Shown here one piece after another: positions 25,699 through 34,432 of a DNA stretch of 64,000 nt; position 1 is the first letter of the stretch; every line of letters starts with the position of its first letter. Under the pieces are notes generated by a model. That model had not been told where the DNA came from. It did not search any database and worked only from the letters and a program-made list of their open reading frames with translations. The stretch comes from Xylanibacillus composti (GTDB taxonomy: Bacteria; Bacillota; Bacilli; Paenibacillales; K13): positions 1 to 64,000 of the forward strand of contig NZ_BOVK01000018.1 in assembly GCF_018403685.1 (NCBI RefSeq), read 5' to 3'. A program made the position numbers and the translations under genes.

Positions 25699-27258
25699 AT
25701 GCGATGGAGAAGCAAGCCAGAGCCTCGCCAGGCGCCAGCACAGCCCTCGCTGGCGGAGCAGGTTGCGGTCAATCTGGCGAACCTGCAAGCGATGCTTGGC
25801 CACAGCTCTGATCTGGTTGTGCGGGAGCTTCGGGCGGTCGGCAATACTCGGACGGCCGCAGTCTATTTGGACGGCATCAGCGACAAGGACAAGATTAACG
25901 CCTATATCTTTCACTCCTTATTGACCGAATCGAACCAACTGCCCAAGAAGCCTTCGCAGGAAGACGGGAGCGCCGAAGACAATTTGCTTCGATTTATGCA
26001 GAGCCATGCGCTCGCCGTCGGTGAAGTGAAGCTGGCACAGGACTGGGATACCGTGATCTTGTCTGTCCTGTCCGGGGATACCGTGCTATTCGTAGAGGGG
26101 CATGCGGAAGCTTTGGTTTGCGGGACGAAGGGCGGACAGCATCGCAGTGTGGAGGAGCCTTCCACACAGCTGGTTATTCGCGGACCGAAGGAGTCGTTCA
26201 CCGAATCCATCGGCACCAATGTGGCGTTGGTGCGCAAACGCATTAGAAGCAAGAATCTGCGGCTGGAGACGATGAAGATCGGTCTGGTCACCCAGACGGA
26301 TGTGGCCGTCATGTACATAAATGGCATCGCCAGTGAAAAGATTGTCAAGGAAATCAAGGATCGGCTTCATCAGATCGACACGGATGCGATACTGGAATCA
26401 GGCTACATCGAGCAGTGGATTGAGGATGAGTCGAATACGCCATTCCCGACAATTTATAATACAGAGCGGCCGGACACTGTAGCAGGCAATCTGCTGGAGG
26501 GCCGCATTGCGATCTTTGTAGATGGAACACCATTCGTGCTCATTGCGCCGACGACATTTTTCATGCATTTTCAGTCTTCCGAGGACTACTACCAGCGGTT
26601 TCCCGTAACGTCTTTCATCCGCCTGCTGCGGTATGGGGCGTTCCTGATCGCCCTGTTCGGCCCATCGGTCTATATTGCGGCGATCACGTTCCATCAGGAG
26701 ATGATTCCGACCGAGCTCTTGATCAGTTTGGCGGCACAGCGGGACAGCGTGCCATTCCCTGCCTTTATCGAGGCTCTGCTGATGGAGGTAGCTTTCGAAA
26801 TATTAAGGGAAGCGGGAGTGCGCATGCCGCGGGCAGTGGGGCAGGCGGTGTCTATTGTAGGCGCGTTGGTGCTCGGCCAGGCAGCGGTTGAAGCGGGCAT
26901 CGTCTCGTCGATGATGGTCATCGTCGTAGCCATTACCGGGATCAGCAGCTTTGCCAATCCGTCGTTTGGCATGTCGCTGGGCGTTCGGGTTGTCCGGTTT
27001 TTGATGATGGTGGCAGCGGCTTTGTTCGGATTCTACGGCATGGCGGTGTTCAGTTTGCTGATTCTGACCCATATGTGCAGCTTGCGGTCTTTCGGCATTC
27101 CCTATATGAGTCCGTTCGCTCCCTTCATCTTGGAGGATCATAAAGATACACTGGTACGCTTCCCGCATAAAAAGCTCTTTGCCCGGCCCCGATTGATCAG
27201 CCAGCAAAATATGAGTCGGCAAGGAACACAGAGCCGGCCTGACGAGGAGGGAAGCTGA
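25699..27258 (+). CDS. spore germination receptor subunit A (GerA family)
   Basis: 519 aa. The N-terminal soluble domain (SDLVVRELRAVGNTRTAAVY, then the second subdomain MKIGLVTQTDVAVMYINGIA) is followed by about five membrane helices (from RYGAFLIALFGPSVYIAAIT onwards) and the conserved PRAVGQAVSIVGALVLGQAA block. In the spore inner membrane the A, B and C subunits sense germinants and release ions and dipicolinic acid. ATG 25699 follows GAGGAGG. First gene of an A-C-B operon as in B. subtilis gerK. The germinant is not known. Confidence 0.92.
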   Translation: MRWRSKPEPRQAPAQPSLAEQVAVNLANLQAMLGHSSDLVVRELRAVGNTRTAAVYLDGISDKDKINAYIFHSLLTESNQLPKKPSQEDGSAEDNLLRFMQSHALAVGEVKLAQDWDTVILSVLSGDTVLFVEGHAEALVCGTKGGQHRSVEEPSTQLVIRGPKESFTESIGTNVALVRKRIRSKNLRLETMKIGLVTQTDVAVMYINGIASEKIVKEIKDRLHQIDTDAILESGYIEQWIEDESNTPFPTIYNTERPDTVAGNLLEGRIAIFVDGTPFVLIAPTTFFMHFQSSEDYYQRFPVTSFIRLLRYGAFLIALFGPSVYIAAITFHQEMIPTELLISLAAQRDSVPFPAFIEALLMEVAFEILREAGVRMPRAVGQAVSIVGALVLGQAAVEAGIVSSMMVIVVAITGISSFANPSFGMSLGVRVVRFLMMVAAALFGFYGMAVFSLLILTHMCSLRSFGIPYMSPFAPFILEDHKDTLVRFPHKKLFARPRLISQQNMSRQGTQSRPDEEGS

Positions 27259-28458
27259 ATGCGCCGAACTTGGCTCGTAGGGGGCTTGATGCTGCTGGTG
27301 CTGACCGGCTGCTGGAACAACCGCGAGCTTGATCAGCTGGCGATCGTTGTGGGACTCGGCATCGACAAGGCCGGGCAGGCGGACCAATACAGGGTGAGCA
27401 TGCAAATTGTGAATCCGGGCGCGATGGCCGTGGGACAAAAAAGCGGTGGAACCGTCAAAGCAATGCCCATAACTCTCTATGCTGAAACGGGGAGCTCGAT
27501 TTTCGAGGCGATGCGCAAAGCTGCCAACAGTGTGCCCCTGCAGCCGTTTTTCGCTCATACACAGATCATTATTATAGGCGAGGAACTGGCACGGGAAGGA
27601 TTCTCCAATCTATTCGATTTTTATGAACGATCCCGGGAGTTCCGGATGAATGCGCAAATCTTGATCGCCAAGGAAGCCAAAGCGGAGCAAGTGCTGTCGA
27701 TGTTTACGCCGCTTGAGAACGTATCTGCCTCGGGGATTATGAGGAGATTGGAATTCGCCTCCGATACTTGGGGGCAAAGCCATGCCATGACCATCAAGGA
27801 ACTGATTCAGACTTTGGTCGGCGAGAGCGAGCCGGCCATCTCCGGCATTCGCATCCAGGGCGACCCCGCTCTCGGGGCGTCTTCCAAGAATGAGGAAGAA
27901 ACGAAGGTGCCTTCCTTTATGTCCATCGATGGCATCGGGCTATTCAAGGAAGGGAAGCTGATTTCTTGGCTGGACGGTCCGCAAGCGAGAGGGACTGTCT
28001 TCCTGCTCGATGAGCTCAAAGGGACCAGCATGTCTCTTCCTTGCGATGACAAACCGGAGGGGGCGGCTATCGAGCTGCTGCGCTCGAGCACGAGTACACA
28101 GGTGGAAGTGAAGCACGGACGACCGCTGTTTCGCATTAAGGTCGAACAGGAGGGCTCTGTCAACGAGCTGCAATGTCCCATGGATATTAGCAAGAAGGAA
28201 ACGCTGGTCAAGCTTCAGCAGGAGTGGGCAGCTGCCACTGAGAAGGAAATTGTCGCCGCTGTTCAGGCAGCAAAGCAAGCCAAAAGCGATATTTTTCAGT
28301 TCGGCATTCGTGTTGGCGAACAGCATCCCGAGCTGTGGAAGGAGTGGAAGGAAGAGTGGCCGGACATTTTCGCAGAGAGCCTGCTTGAAGTGGAAGTGGA
28401 GGCATTCATTCGGCGAACCGGCATGAGAATGAAGCCCTATACCGTTGGAGGGGAGTAG
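27259..28458 (+). CDS. Ger(x)C family spore germination lipoprotein
   Basis: 399 aa C subunit. The signal sequence ends in the lipobox LTGC, and the mature N-terminus WNNRELDQLAIVVGLGIDKA is typical for GerC. The start is immediately after the gerA stop with GAGGAGGGAAG, so the two are coupled. The protein sits on the outer face of the spore inner membrane and assembles with A and B subunits. Confidence 0.92.
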   Translation: MRRTWLVGGLMLLVLTGCWNNRELDQLAIVVGLGIDKAGQADQYRVSMQIVNPGAMAVGQKSGGTVKAMPITLYAETGSSIFEAMRKAANSVPLQPFFAHTQIIIIGEELAREGFSNLFDFYERSREFRMNAQILIAKEAKAEQVLSMFTPLENVSASGIMRRLEFASDTWGQSHAMTIKELIQTLVGESEPAISGIRIQGDPALGASSKNEEETKVPSFMSIDGIGLFKEGKLISWLDGPQARGTVFLLDELKGTSMSLPCDDKPEGAAIELLRSSTSTQVEVKHGRPLFRIKVEQEGSVNELQCPMDISKKETLVKLQQEWAAATEKEIVAAVQAAKQAKSDIFQFGIRVGEQHPELWKEWKEEWPDIFAESLLEVEVEAFIRRTGMRMKPYTVGGE

Positions 28459-28464
28459 ACAGCA

Positions 28465-28692
28465 TTAGGAGGCGCGAGTTGACCGCGCCTTCCACCATCT
28501 GATGAATGCGGTAACAGCGGGAACGAATATGTAAAGACTGATCATCAGCTGTTCTGCCATCGTAATGGCAACGAAGGAGTGGATCACCGTGTGAATGGCT
28601 TCGGCGAAGTTCCCTGCCATGATCCAATCGACCAATGTGAGGTAGGCGGCATTCGATGCGAACAGCAGGAGGAAGATCCCAAAGTTTTTCAT
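28465..28692 (-). CDS. 75-aa two-helix membrane protein encoded antisense inside the ger operon
   Basis: ATG 28692 has GGAGG 5 nt upstream. The product has two hydrophobic segments, about 4-27 (FGIFLLLFASNAAYLTLVDW) and about 44-65 (AEQLMISLYIFVPAVTAFIR), and a basic tail. It fills the gap between gerC and gerB on the opposite strand. Small two-helix D subunits (GerKD-like) that modulate germination are known beside several ger operons; the size and topology fit that class, but I cannot prove homology. Its orientation would make it transcribed against the operon. Confidence 0.6.
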   Translation of the reverse strand: MKNFGIFLLLFASNAAYLTLVDWIMAGNFAEAIHTVIHSFVAITMAEQLMISLYIFVPAVTAFIRWWKARSTRAS

Positions 28693-28783
28693 GCTTGCCT
28701 CCGAATCAGCAAAGTTTGCTACTAGGATGGCCCGAAAGTCAAATGTACATTCCGCAAAAAGTATCCACGCAGGGGGGATCGCA

Positions 28784-29881
28784 TTGTCTGGCAAAATGAC
28801 CATAAGCCTGGCGCAATTGTTCGCCATGATCATGCTGTTTGAATTTGGCACGGCTCTTGTTGTGCCTATAGGCCTTACAGCAGAGCAGGGCGTCTGGTTG
28901 TCCATTCTCATTGCTTTGCCGGGAGGCTTGCTGCTGTACGGGGTGTATATGTACTTGTTTCGGGAATATCCCCAGCTGATTTTAAGCGGGTACATGCGCA
29001 AAATAGTGGGACCGTTCCTCGCATTTCCGATCAGCTACTTGTTTATTCTCAGCTTTATGTATATTGCCGCGCGCAACCTGCGCGAGGCCGGAGATTTGCT
29101 GATTACCACCTCGTATGATCAAACGCCATTATTCGTCATTCACGCCGTGTTTGCTGTTCCGGTCATTTACGTACTGTCCAAGGGGGTAGAGGTGTTCTTT
29201 CGGCTGGGAGAGATCTACATCCTGGTCATGCTCTCGCTGGGCGCGATTGGATACTGTGCAGCCTTATTCTCCGGCGAGATCAATATGAGCAATTTGCTGC
29301 CCATATATGGAGAGGGGTGGGGCTCCATCTTGCAGGCAGCCTACCCGAAAATTTTAGCCTTCCCCTTTGCCGAGCTCGCAACCTTTACCGTTATTTTGCC
29401 GCTGCTTAACAACAAGCGCAAAGCGGCAAAAGTCGGCTCGGCCGCGATTATGGCCAGCGGCATTCTGCTCAGCATGACACATGCGCTCAATATTGCCGTA
29501 CTCGGCGCGGATATTTACGGGCGGGCATCCTTTCCCTTGTTTACGACCGTCAGTGTCGTCCATATTGGCGAATTTCTGCAGCGGTTGGATGCCATTGTCA
29601 TGCTCACGCTCATTATCGGCGTTTTCTTCAAGATGACGCTGTACTGCTATGCCGCTTCGGCATTAGTCGGGGATTTGTTCAAGGTGTCCGATGTGCGGAA
29701 GCTTTCCTATCCGATTGTAACGGTTGTCTTGTTTATGTCGGTGCTGTCCGCCTGGAGCTACCCCGAGCATGCGGAGGAAGGGGAGATAAGTCTTTACATC
29801 ATTCTGATTTTGTTTGCTGCAGTACCGATTGTCCTGGCTGCCGTCCATCGCGTGCGCAAGACGCTTCAGCCGAAGGGCTAG
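28784..29881 (+). CDS. GerB-family spore germination permease
   Basis: 365 aa, about ten membrane helices, of the APC-like GerB family that forms the germinant-binding channel. Helix 1 is ISLAQLFAMIMLFEFGTALV; NLLPIYGEGWGSILQAAYPK is the conserved extracellular part before helix 6. I chose the TTG at 28784 because AGGGGGGAT lies about 5 nt before it; ATG 28796 is the alternative. It is separated from gerC by 325 nt that hold the antisense-oriented small gene, so it may have its own promoter. Confidence 0.88.
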   Translation: MSGKMTISLAQLFAMIMLFEFGTALVVPIGLTAEQGVWLSILIALPGGLLLYGVYMYLFREYPQLILSGYMRKIVGPFLAFPISYLFILSFMYIAARNLREAGDLLITTSYDQTPLFVIHAVFAVPVIYVLSKGVEVFFRLGEIYILVMLSLGAIGYCAALFSGEINMSNLLPIYGEGWGSILQAAYPKILAFPFAELATFTVILPLLNNKRKAAKVGSAAIMASGILLSMTHALNIAVLGADIYGRASFPLFTTVSVVHIGEFLQRLDAIVMLTLIIGVFFKMTLYCYAASALVGDLFKVSDVRKLSYPIVTVVLFMSVLSAWSYPEHAEEGEISLYIILILFAAVPIVLAAVHRVRKTLQPKG

Positions 29882-29940
29882 CTCCGCTCAGCGAACGTCC
29901 CCATTGTAAAGAAAAGAAAAATGCGGTAAAGTGAATATAT

Positions 29941-29955
29941 TGATAATCATTCTCA
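29941..29955. promoter_or_regulatory. Fur box upstream of the Btr-like regulator
   Basis: TGATAATCATTCTCA differs from the TGATAATNATTATCA core by one base. It overlaps the region just before the start codon, so Fe-Fur would repress. Confidence 0.7.
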
Positions 29956-29974
29956 GTTGGAAGGTGTACAAGAC

Positions 29975-31480
29975 GTGATTGTGCTGGAATTCAAACAATT
30001 GGAAGACATCCTCGTCCCAGGCACTGCGACGATCCGCATACCGGAAAGCCCAGATCATGCCTTCGCCTTAGTTATTCGGGAAAGTGTGGAGGTCGTGCTG
30101 GCCGGGCAACCAGCCGGTCGGGTCGCAGCGGGAGAGCTTTTTTATATTCCGCCCTTAAGCGATACCGCCATCGTCAATGCTCACGACACCCCCGCTTCAT
30201 TGGCCTGGCTGCGGTTTGCCTGGAGAGAGGGAAGCGAGCAGGTATGTACGTCGGATGACCCGCGATTGCTTGCATTCCGCCTGCCGCAGGCACAGCTGTG
30301 GCTGGAGGATTTCAGGCGGTCAGCGGACGAGCCAGCGGATGAATTGAAGCGTCATTCCCGTCTGTATGCCATCGCTGCGGCGTGCTTCGAATATGTCCAT
30401 ACCAGGGACAAGGGAGCAGATGTGCCGGACCTGCTCTATTATGTTGAACAAACCAAGCAATATATCCTGGAGCATTACGCGTCGCAGATTGACATCGATC
30501 AGCTCGCCAGGCAATCGGGAGGGAGCGCGAGCCGATTTTATCAGCTGTTTCGCAGGCAGACAGGGCTGTCGCCGCACAAGTATATTACTGCTGTGAGGCT
30601 GACAGCATCTTTGCGGCTGCTGAACAGCGGCAGTCTGTCGATATCGGAGGCGGCCCATGCAGTCGGCTATCAAGACGAATATTACTTCAGCCGTCTGTTT
30701 AAGAAAAACATGGGCCTCGCGCCAAGCGAGTACATCGTTCGATCTCGCCGTCGCGTCGCCAATCTGTCTCCGGTCTTCACGGGTGATCTCGCTGTCTTGG
30801 GTGTGACACCTGTTCTGTCATTAGAACGGGGCTGGTCGCGAAAGCTCCGGGAGAGTCTGCCTGCCATAACGGACAGCAAGCCCGATATCATCCTGACTTC
30901 CCCCATTCCGAAGGAGCTGCAGGACAGGTTGGAGGAGATTGCGCCGGTTCAGGTGCTGTATTGGAAGATGCTGTCGTGGAAGGAGCGCCTGTTGAAGATC
31001 AGCGAGTTCCTGGAGCTTGAGCCAGTAGCGAAATACTGGCTGGTCAATTTTGATCAGAAAGCAGAAGCGGCCAGGTTCCACATTCGGGAGCAGCTGGGAG
31101 GGGAACCGTTTCTTCTGATCGGGGTAATGCCCGATGGCTTCCGCGTTTACAGCAAGCAGACCGATCAGGTGCAGGATCTGTTCTACAGCGGCTTGCAGGG
31201 TCAGACGGAGCATCCTTTGCATGCCTACAGTTATTTGGAGATTTGCCGCCTTGAGGAAGCAGCGGCTCTGGGCTGCGAGCATGCGGTATTCCTCGTTTCC
31301 GCCTCCACCAACGATGCGGCGTGCAAGAGGTTGGAGGAACAGTGGAGGTCAGCGCTCGGAGGATCGCTGCAGGCCAAAAGCTTGTTTGTCCATCATGGCG
31401 AAAGGCTGCTGTATAACGCGGCTATCCACGAAAAGGTAGTGGAGAGCGCAGTGAAGGAGCTGTCGTATCGGGCACATTGA
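29975..31480 (+). CDS. AraC-type regulator with siderophore-binding-protein-like C-terminus (Btr-like)
   Basis: 501 aa in three parts: an N-terminal cupin-like domain (to about 140), an AraC double helix-turn-helix (about 165-270: IDIDQLARQSGGSASRFYQL and then SISEAAHAVGYQDEYYFSRL), and a C-terminal periplasmic-binding-protein-like domain. In B. subtilis Btr (YbbB) the same layout senses the ferric siderophore directly and switches on its uptake genes. The start is GTG 29975 with GGAAGG upstream; TTG 29957 is possible. A Fur box sits at the promoter and it is followed by the yclNOPQ-like importer, its likely target. Confidence 0.88.
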   Translation: MIVLEFKQLEDILVPGTATIRIPESPDHAFALVIRESVEVVLAGQPAGRVAAGELFYIPPLSDTAIVNAHDTPASLAWLRFAWREGSEQVCTSDDPRLLAFRLPQAQLWLEDFRRSADEPADELKRHSRLYAIAAACFEYVHTRDKGADVPDLLYYVEQTKQYILEHYASQIDIDQLARQSGGSASRFYQLFRRQTGLSPHKYITAVRLTASLRLLNSGSLSISEAAHAVGYQDEYYFSRLFKKNMGLAPSEYIVRSRRRVANLSPVFTGDLAVLGVTPVLSLERGWSRKLRESLPAITDSKPDIILTSPIPKELQDRLEEIAPVQVLYWKMLSWKERLLKISEFLELEPVAKYWLVNFDQKAEAARFHIREQLGGEPFLLIGVMPDGFRVYSKQTDQVQDLFYSGLQGQTEHPLHAYSYLEICRLEEAAALGCEHAVFLVSASTNDAACKRLEEQWRSALGGSLQAKSLFVHHGERLLYNAAIHEKVVESAVKELSYRAH

Positions 31481-31555
31481 AGAAAAGTCCAAGCAAAAAA
31501 CAGAAATGTCCATTCCCATTTATACAATATCGTGTATCATAATACATGGCTGACG

Positions 31556-31572
31556 TTGATAATCATTATCAA
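31556..31572. promoter_or_regulatory. Fur box, first site before the yclN-like gene
   Basis: TTGATAATCATTATCAA is a perfect match to the Fur consensus core. Confidence 0.8.
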
Positions 31573-31659
31573 TATGGCATACATAGAGAGCGCTGATGCG
31601 AACTGCCCTTCTCTGAAAGCGTCTCTCTAAACGACAGCCTTTTTCTTTTTCATTCTTAA

Positions 31660-31674
31660 TGAGAATGATTATCG
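31660..31674. promoter_or_regulatory. Fur box, second site before the yclN-like gene
   Basis: TGAGAATGATTATCG is a good Fur core, about 90 nt downstream of the first site and 37 nt before the yclN-like start. Confidence 0.65.
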
Positions 31675-31710
31675 TTACTGAACAAGACTATTCATACGTT
31701 AGGAAGAGCC

Positions 31711-32661
31711 ATGAAGCTAAGATACTTGATTGTCGCACTCGTTGTTTTGTCGCTGACCTCTTTGTTTGTCGGGGCACAGCGCCTATCGCCGCTCGATTTG
31801 TTCAATCTGACGCCCCAGCAAGCGCAGGTATTGTGGGTTAGCCGCATTCCGCGACTGATCAGCATTATTATTGCAGGGGTGAGCATGAGTGTAGTCGGCT
31901 TGATCATGCAGCAGCTGAGCCGGAACAAGTTTGTGTCGCCTACGACTGCCGGTACGATGGATTCCGCCAGCCTGGGCATTCTGGTTTCGCTGCTGGTCTT
32001 CCCGACTGTGGGCATGCTGGGGAAAATTACAGTCGCCTTCTTGTTCGCACTGCTCGGCACCGCCATCTTCATGCGCATCTTGGAGAAGGTGAAGTTCAAG
32101 GATGCGATCTTTATTCCGCTGGTCGGGCTCATGTTCGGCAATATCGTGGGATCGATTACCACTTTTTTTGCTTACAAGCATGATCTGATTCAGACGGTTG
32201 GCTCTTGGCTGCATGGTGATTTTTCGGTCGTGCTGCAGGGCAGATACGAGATGCTGTATATCAGCGTGCCGCTTGTGATTCTGGCCTATGTGTTTGCCAA
32301 TCGATTCACAATCGCCGGCATGGGAGAAGACTTTTCCGCCAATTTGGGGCTTAATTACAGAACGGTTGTCAATGTCGGCTTGATCATCGTGGCGGCTGTC
32401 ACTTCTGTCGTCGTGCTGACCGTCGGAATGCTTCCGTTCCTCGGGTTGATTATCCCGAATATCGTTTCCATCTATCAGGGCGACAATCTGAAGCGAAGCT
32501 TGTCCCACACGGCACTGCTGGGCGCAGTATTCGTCTTGGTCTGCGACATTCTGGGACGGCTCGTTATTTATCCGTATGAGATTTCTATCGGTTTGACGGT
32601 CGGCGTAGTGGGCAGCGGAATCTTCCTGTATATGCTGTTGAGGAGACGGGCCTATGGGTAA
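31711..32661 (+). CDS. yclN: petrobactin-type siderophore ABC transporter permease (YclN-like)
   Basis: 316 aa, the length of B. subtilis YclN as I remember it, and strongly similar throughout: LWVSRIPRLISIIIAGVSMS, then NKFVSPTTAGTMD and YEISIGLTVGVVGSGIFLYM. FecCD-family permease with about nine helices; with the YclO-like subunit it moves the iron-siderophore across the membrane. Two Fur boxes precede it. Overlaps the next start by 8 nt. Confidence 0.9.
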   Translation: MKLRYLIVALVVLSLTSLFVGAQRLSPLDLFNLTPQQAQVLWVSRIPRLISIIIAGVSMSVVGLIMQQLSRNKFVSPTTAGTMDSASLGILVSLLVFPTVGMLGKITVAFLFALLGTAIFMRILEKVKFKDAIFIPLVGLMFGNIVGSITTFFAYKHDLIQTVGSWLHGDFSVVLQGRYEMLYISVPLVILAYVFANRFTIAGMGEDFSANLGLNYRTVVNVGLIIVAAVTSVVVLTVGMLPFLGLIIPNIVSIYQGDNLKRSLSHTALLGAVFVLVCDILGRLVIYPYEISIGLTVGVVGSGIFLYMLLRRRAYG

Positions 32662-33604
32662 TGCTGTGAAAATGGGGATACTCGGCGCTGCCGCAATTAC
32701 TTTGATTTTATTGTTTCTCTTTATCGATATAGGGCCGCATTGGGACTACGTCCTGCCCCGGCGGGGCAAGAAGATATTGGCGATTGTGCTGACAGGCAGC
32801 GCCATTGCCTTCTCGACGGTCATCTTCCAGACGATTACGAACAATCGGATTCTGACCCCGAGCATCATCGGACTCGACGCCTTGTACATGCTCATTCAGA
32901 CGGTGATTGTGTTCACAGCCGGTTCAACGACGCTCGTCATGATGAACAAAAATCTGCATTTTGCGATTTCGGTAGGGCTGATGGTTCTGTTCGCCGGCGT
33001 GCTGTACAAGATCCTGTTCCGCGGGGAAGGGCGAAACCTGTACTTCCTGCTGCTGATCGGGATCATCTTCGGCACTTTCTTCTCCAGCATATCGTCGTTC
33101 ATGCAGATGATCATCGATCCGAACGAATTTCTGGTGCTGCAGAACCGGATGTTTGCCAGCTTCAACAACGTGAACACAGACTTGCTGATGATTTCCGGCA
33201 TCGTGCTGCTCGCCATTGCCGTCTACTTCGTGCGGTTTGCCAAGTATTTGGACGCGATCTCGCTTGGGCGCGATCATGCGGTCAACCTCGGCATCCCCTA
33301 TGATCTGGTCGTGAAGCGAATGCTGATGATGGTGGCCGTGCTGGTATCGGTATCCACCGCCTTGGTTGGTCCGATTACCTTCCTCGGGCTGCTGGTGGCG
33401 AATGTCGCTTATCAGTACCACGGCACGCACAAGCATAAGATACTGATTCCGGGTGCGATCCTGATCAGCATCGTGGCCTTGGTCGGAGGTCAGCTGATCG
33501 TAGAGCGGGTGTTTACCTTCTCAACTACCTTAAGCGTCATCATTAACTTTATAGGCGGCGTGTATTTCATCTACTTGCTGCTGAAGGGGAATCCATCGAA
33601 ATGA
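32654..33604 (+). CDS. yclO: petrobactin-type siderophore ABC transporter permease (YclO-like)
   Basis: 316 aa FecCD-family permease. RRGKKILAIVLTGSAIAFST is the family's first conserved block, with later GPITFLGLLVANVAYQYHGT before the last helices. It is the second half of the heterodimeric channel. ATGA overlap with the ATPase gene shows coupled translation. Confidence 0.9.
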   Translation: MGNAVKMGILGAAAITLILLFLFIDIGPHWDYVLPRRGKKILAIVLTGSAIAFSTVIFQTITNNRILTPSIIGLDALYMLIQTVIVFTAGSTTLVMMNKNLHFAISVGLMVLFAGVLYKILFRGEGRNLYFLLLIGIIFGTFFSSISSFMQMIIDPNEFLVLQNRMFASFNNVNTDLLMISGIVLLAIAVYFVRFAKYLDAISLGRDHAVNLGIPYDLVVKRMLMMVAVLVSVSTALVGPITFLGLLVANVAYQYHGTHKHKILIPGAILISIVALVGGQLIVERVFTFSTTLSVIINFIGGVYFIYLLLKGNPSK

Positions 33605-34359
33605 TAGAGGTTAAGCAGGTTTCCAAAAAATATGGGGCAAAGCCCGTTGTTGACCGAGTTTCCGTTCGCATCGAGAAGGGCAAGATCACATCCTTTATCG
33701 GTCCGAACGGCGCAGGCAAGAGTACGCTGCTGTCCATGATCAGCCGCCTGCAGTCGAAGGACGAAGGCGAGGTGCTGGTCGAGGGCAAGGAGCTGTCCCA
33801 GTGGAAGCAGCAGGAGCTTGCGAAGAAAATATCCATTCTCAAGCAGTCGAATCATATCACCGTCCGCTTGACGGTGCGCGATCTTGTCAGCTTCGGCCGC
33901 TTCCCTTATTCGCAGGGCCGGCTGAACAAGGAGGATTGGGAGCATGTGGACGCGGCCATCCGCTACATGGAGCTTGCCGATCTGCAGGACCGCTATCTGG
34001 ACCAGCTGAGCGGCGGGCAAAATCAGCGTGCTTATATCGCTATGATTCTGGCGCAGGATACGGACTATATCTTGCTGGATGAGCCGCTGAACAATCTGGA
34101 TATGAAGCACTCCGTGCAAATTATGAAGGTGTTGAGAAGGATGGTCGACGAGTTGGGCAAGACGATTGCCATCGTCATCCACGACATCAACTTCGCCTCC
34201 TGCTACTCGGATCAAATTGTAGCGCTCAAGGACGGCAAGATCGTCAGCGATGGGCCGACCGACAGCATCATTGACAATACGGTGCTGAAAGCGGTCTATG
34301 ACATGGACATTCCGATCGAAACGATTGATGACCGCAAGATTTGCGTGTATTTCTCGTAA
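33601..34359 (+). CDS. yclP: petrobactin-type siderophore ABC transporter ATPase (YclP-like)
   Basis: 252 aa ABC ATPase, FecE type: Walker A GPNGAGKST, signature LSGGQNQR, Walker B YILLDEPLNNLD, switch His in IVIHDIN. Third gene of the iron-uptake operon; it drives import of the ferric siderophore. Confidence 0.92.
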   Translation: MIEVKQVSKKYGAKPVVDRVSVRIEKGKITSFIGPNGAGKSTLLSMISRLQSKDEGEVLVEGKELSQWKQQELAKKISILKQSNHITVRLTVRDLVSFGRFPYSQGRLNKEDWEHVDAAIRYMELADLQDRYLDQLSGGQNQRAYIAMILAQDTDYILLDEPLNNLDMKHSVQIMKVLRRMVDELGKTIAIVIHDINFASCYSDQIVALKDGKIVSDGPTDSIIDNTVLKAVYDMDIPIETIDDRKICVYFS

Positions 34360-34432
34360 TAGGCGCTGGTCGTAACTTGGTTAACAAGGTTTGAGAAAAA
34401 TAAAACCTCACATACAAAAGGAGTGGTTGTAC

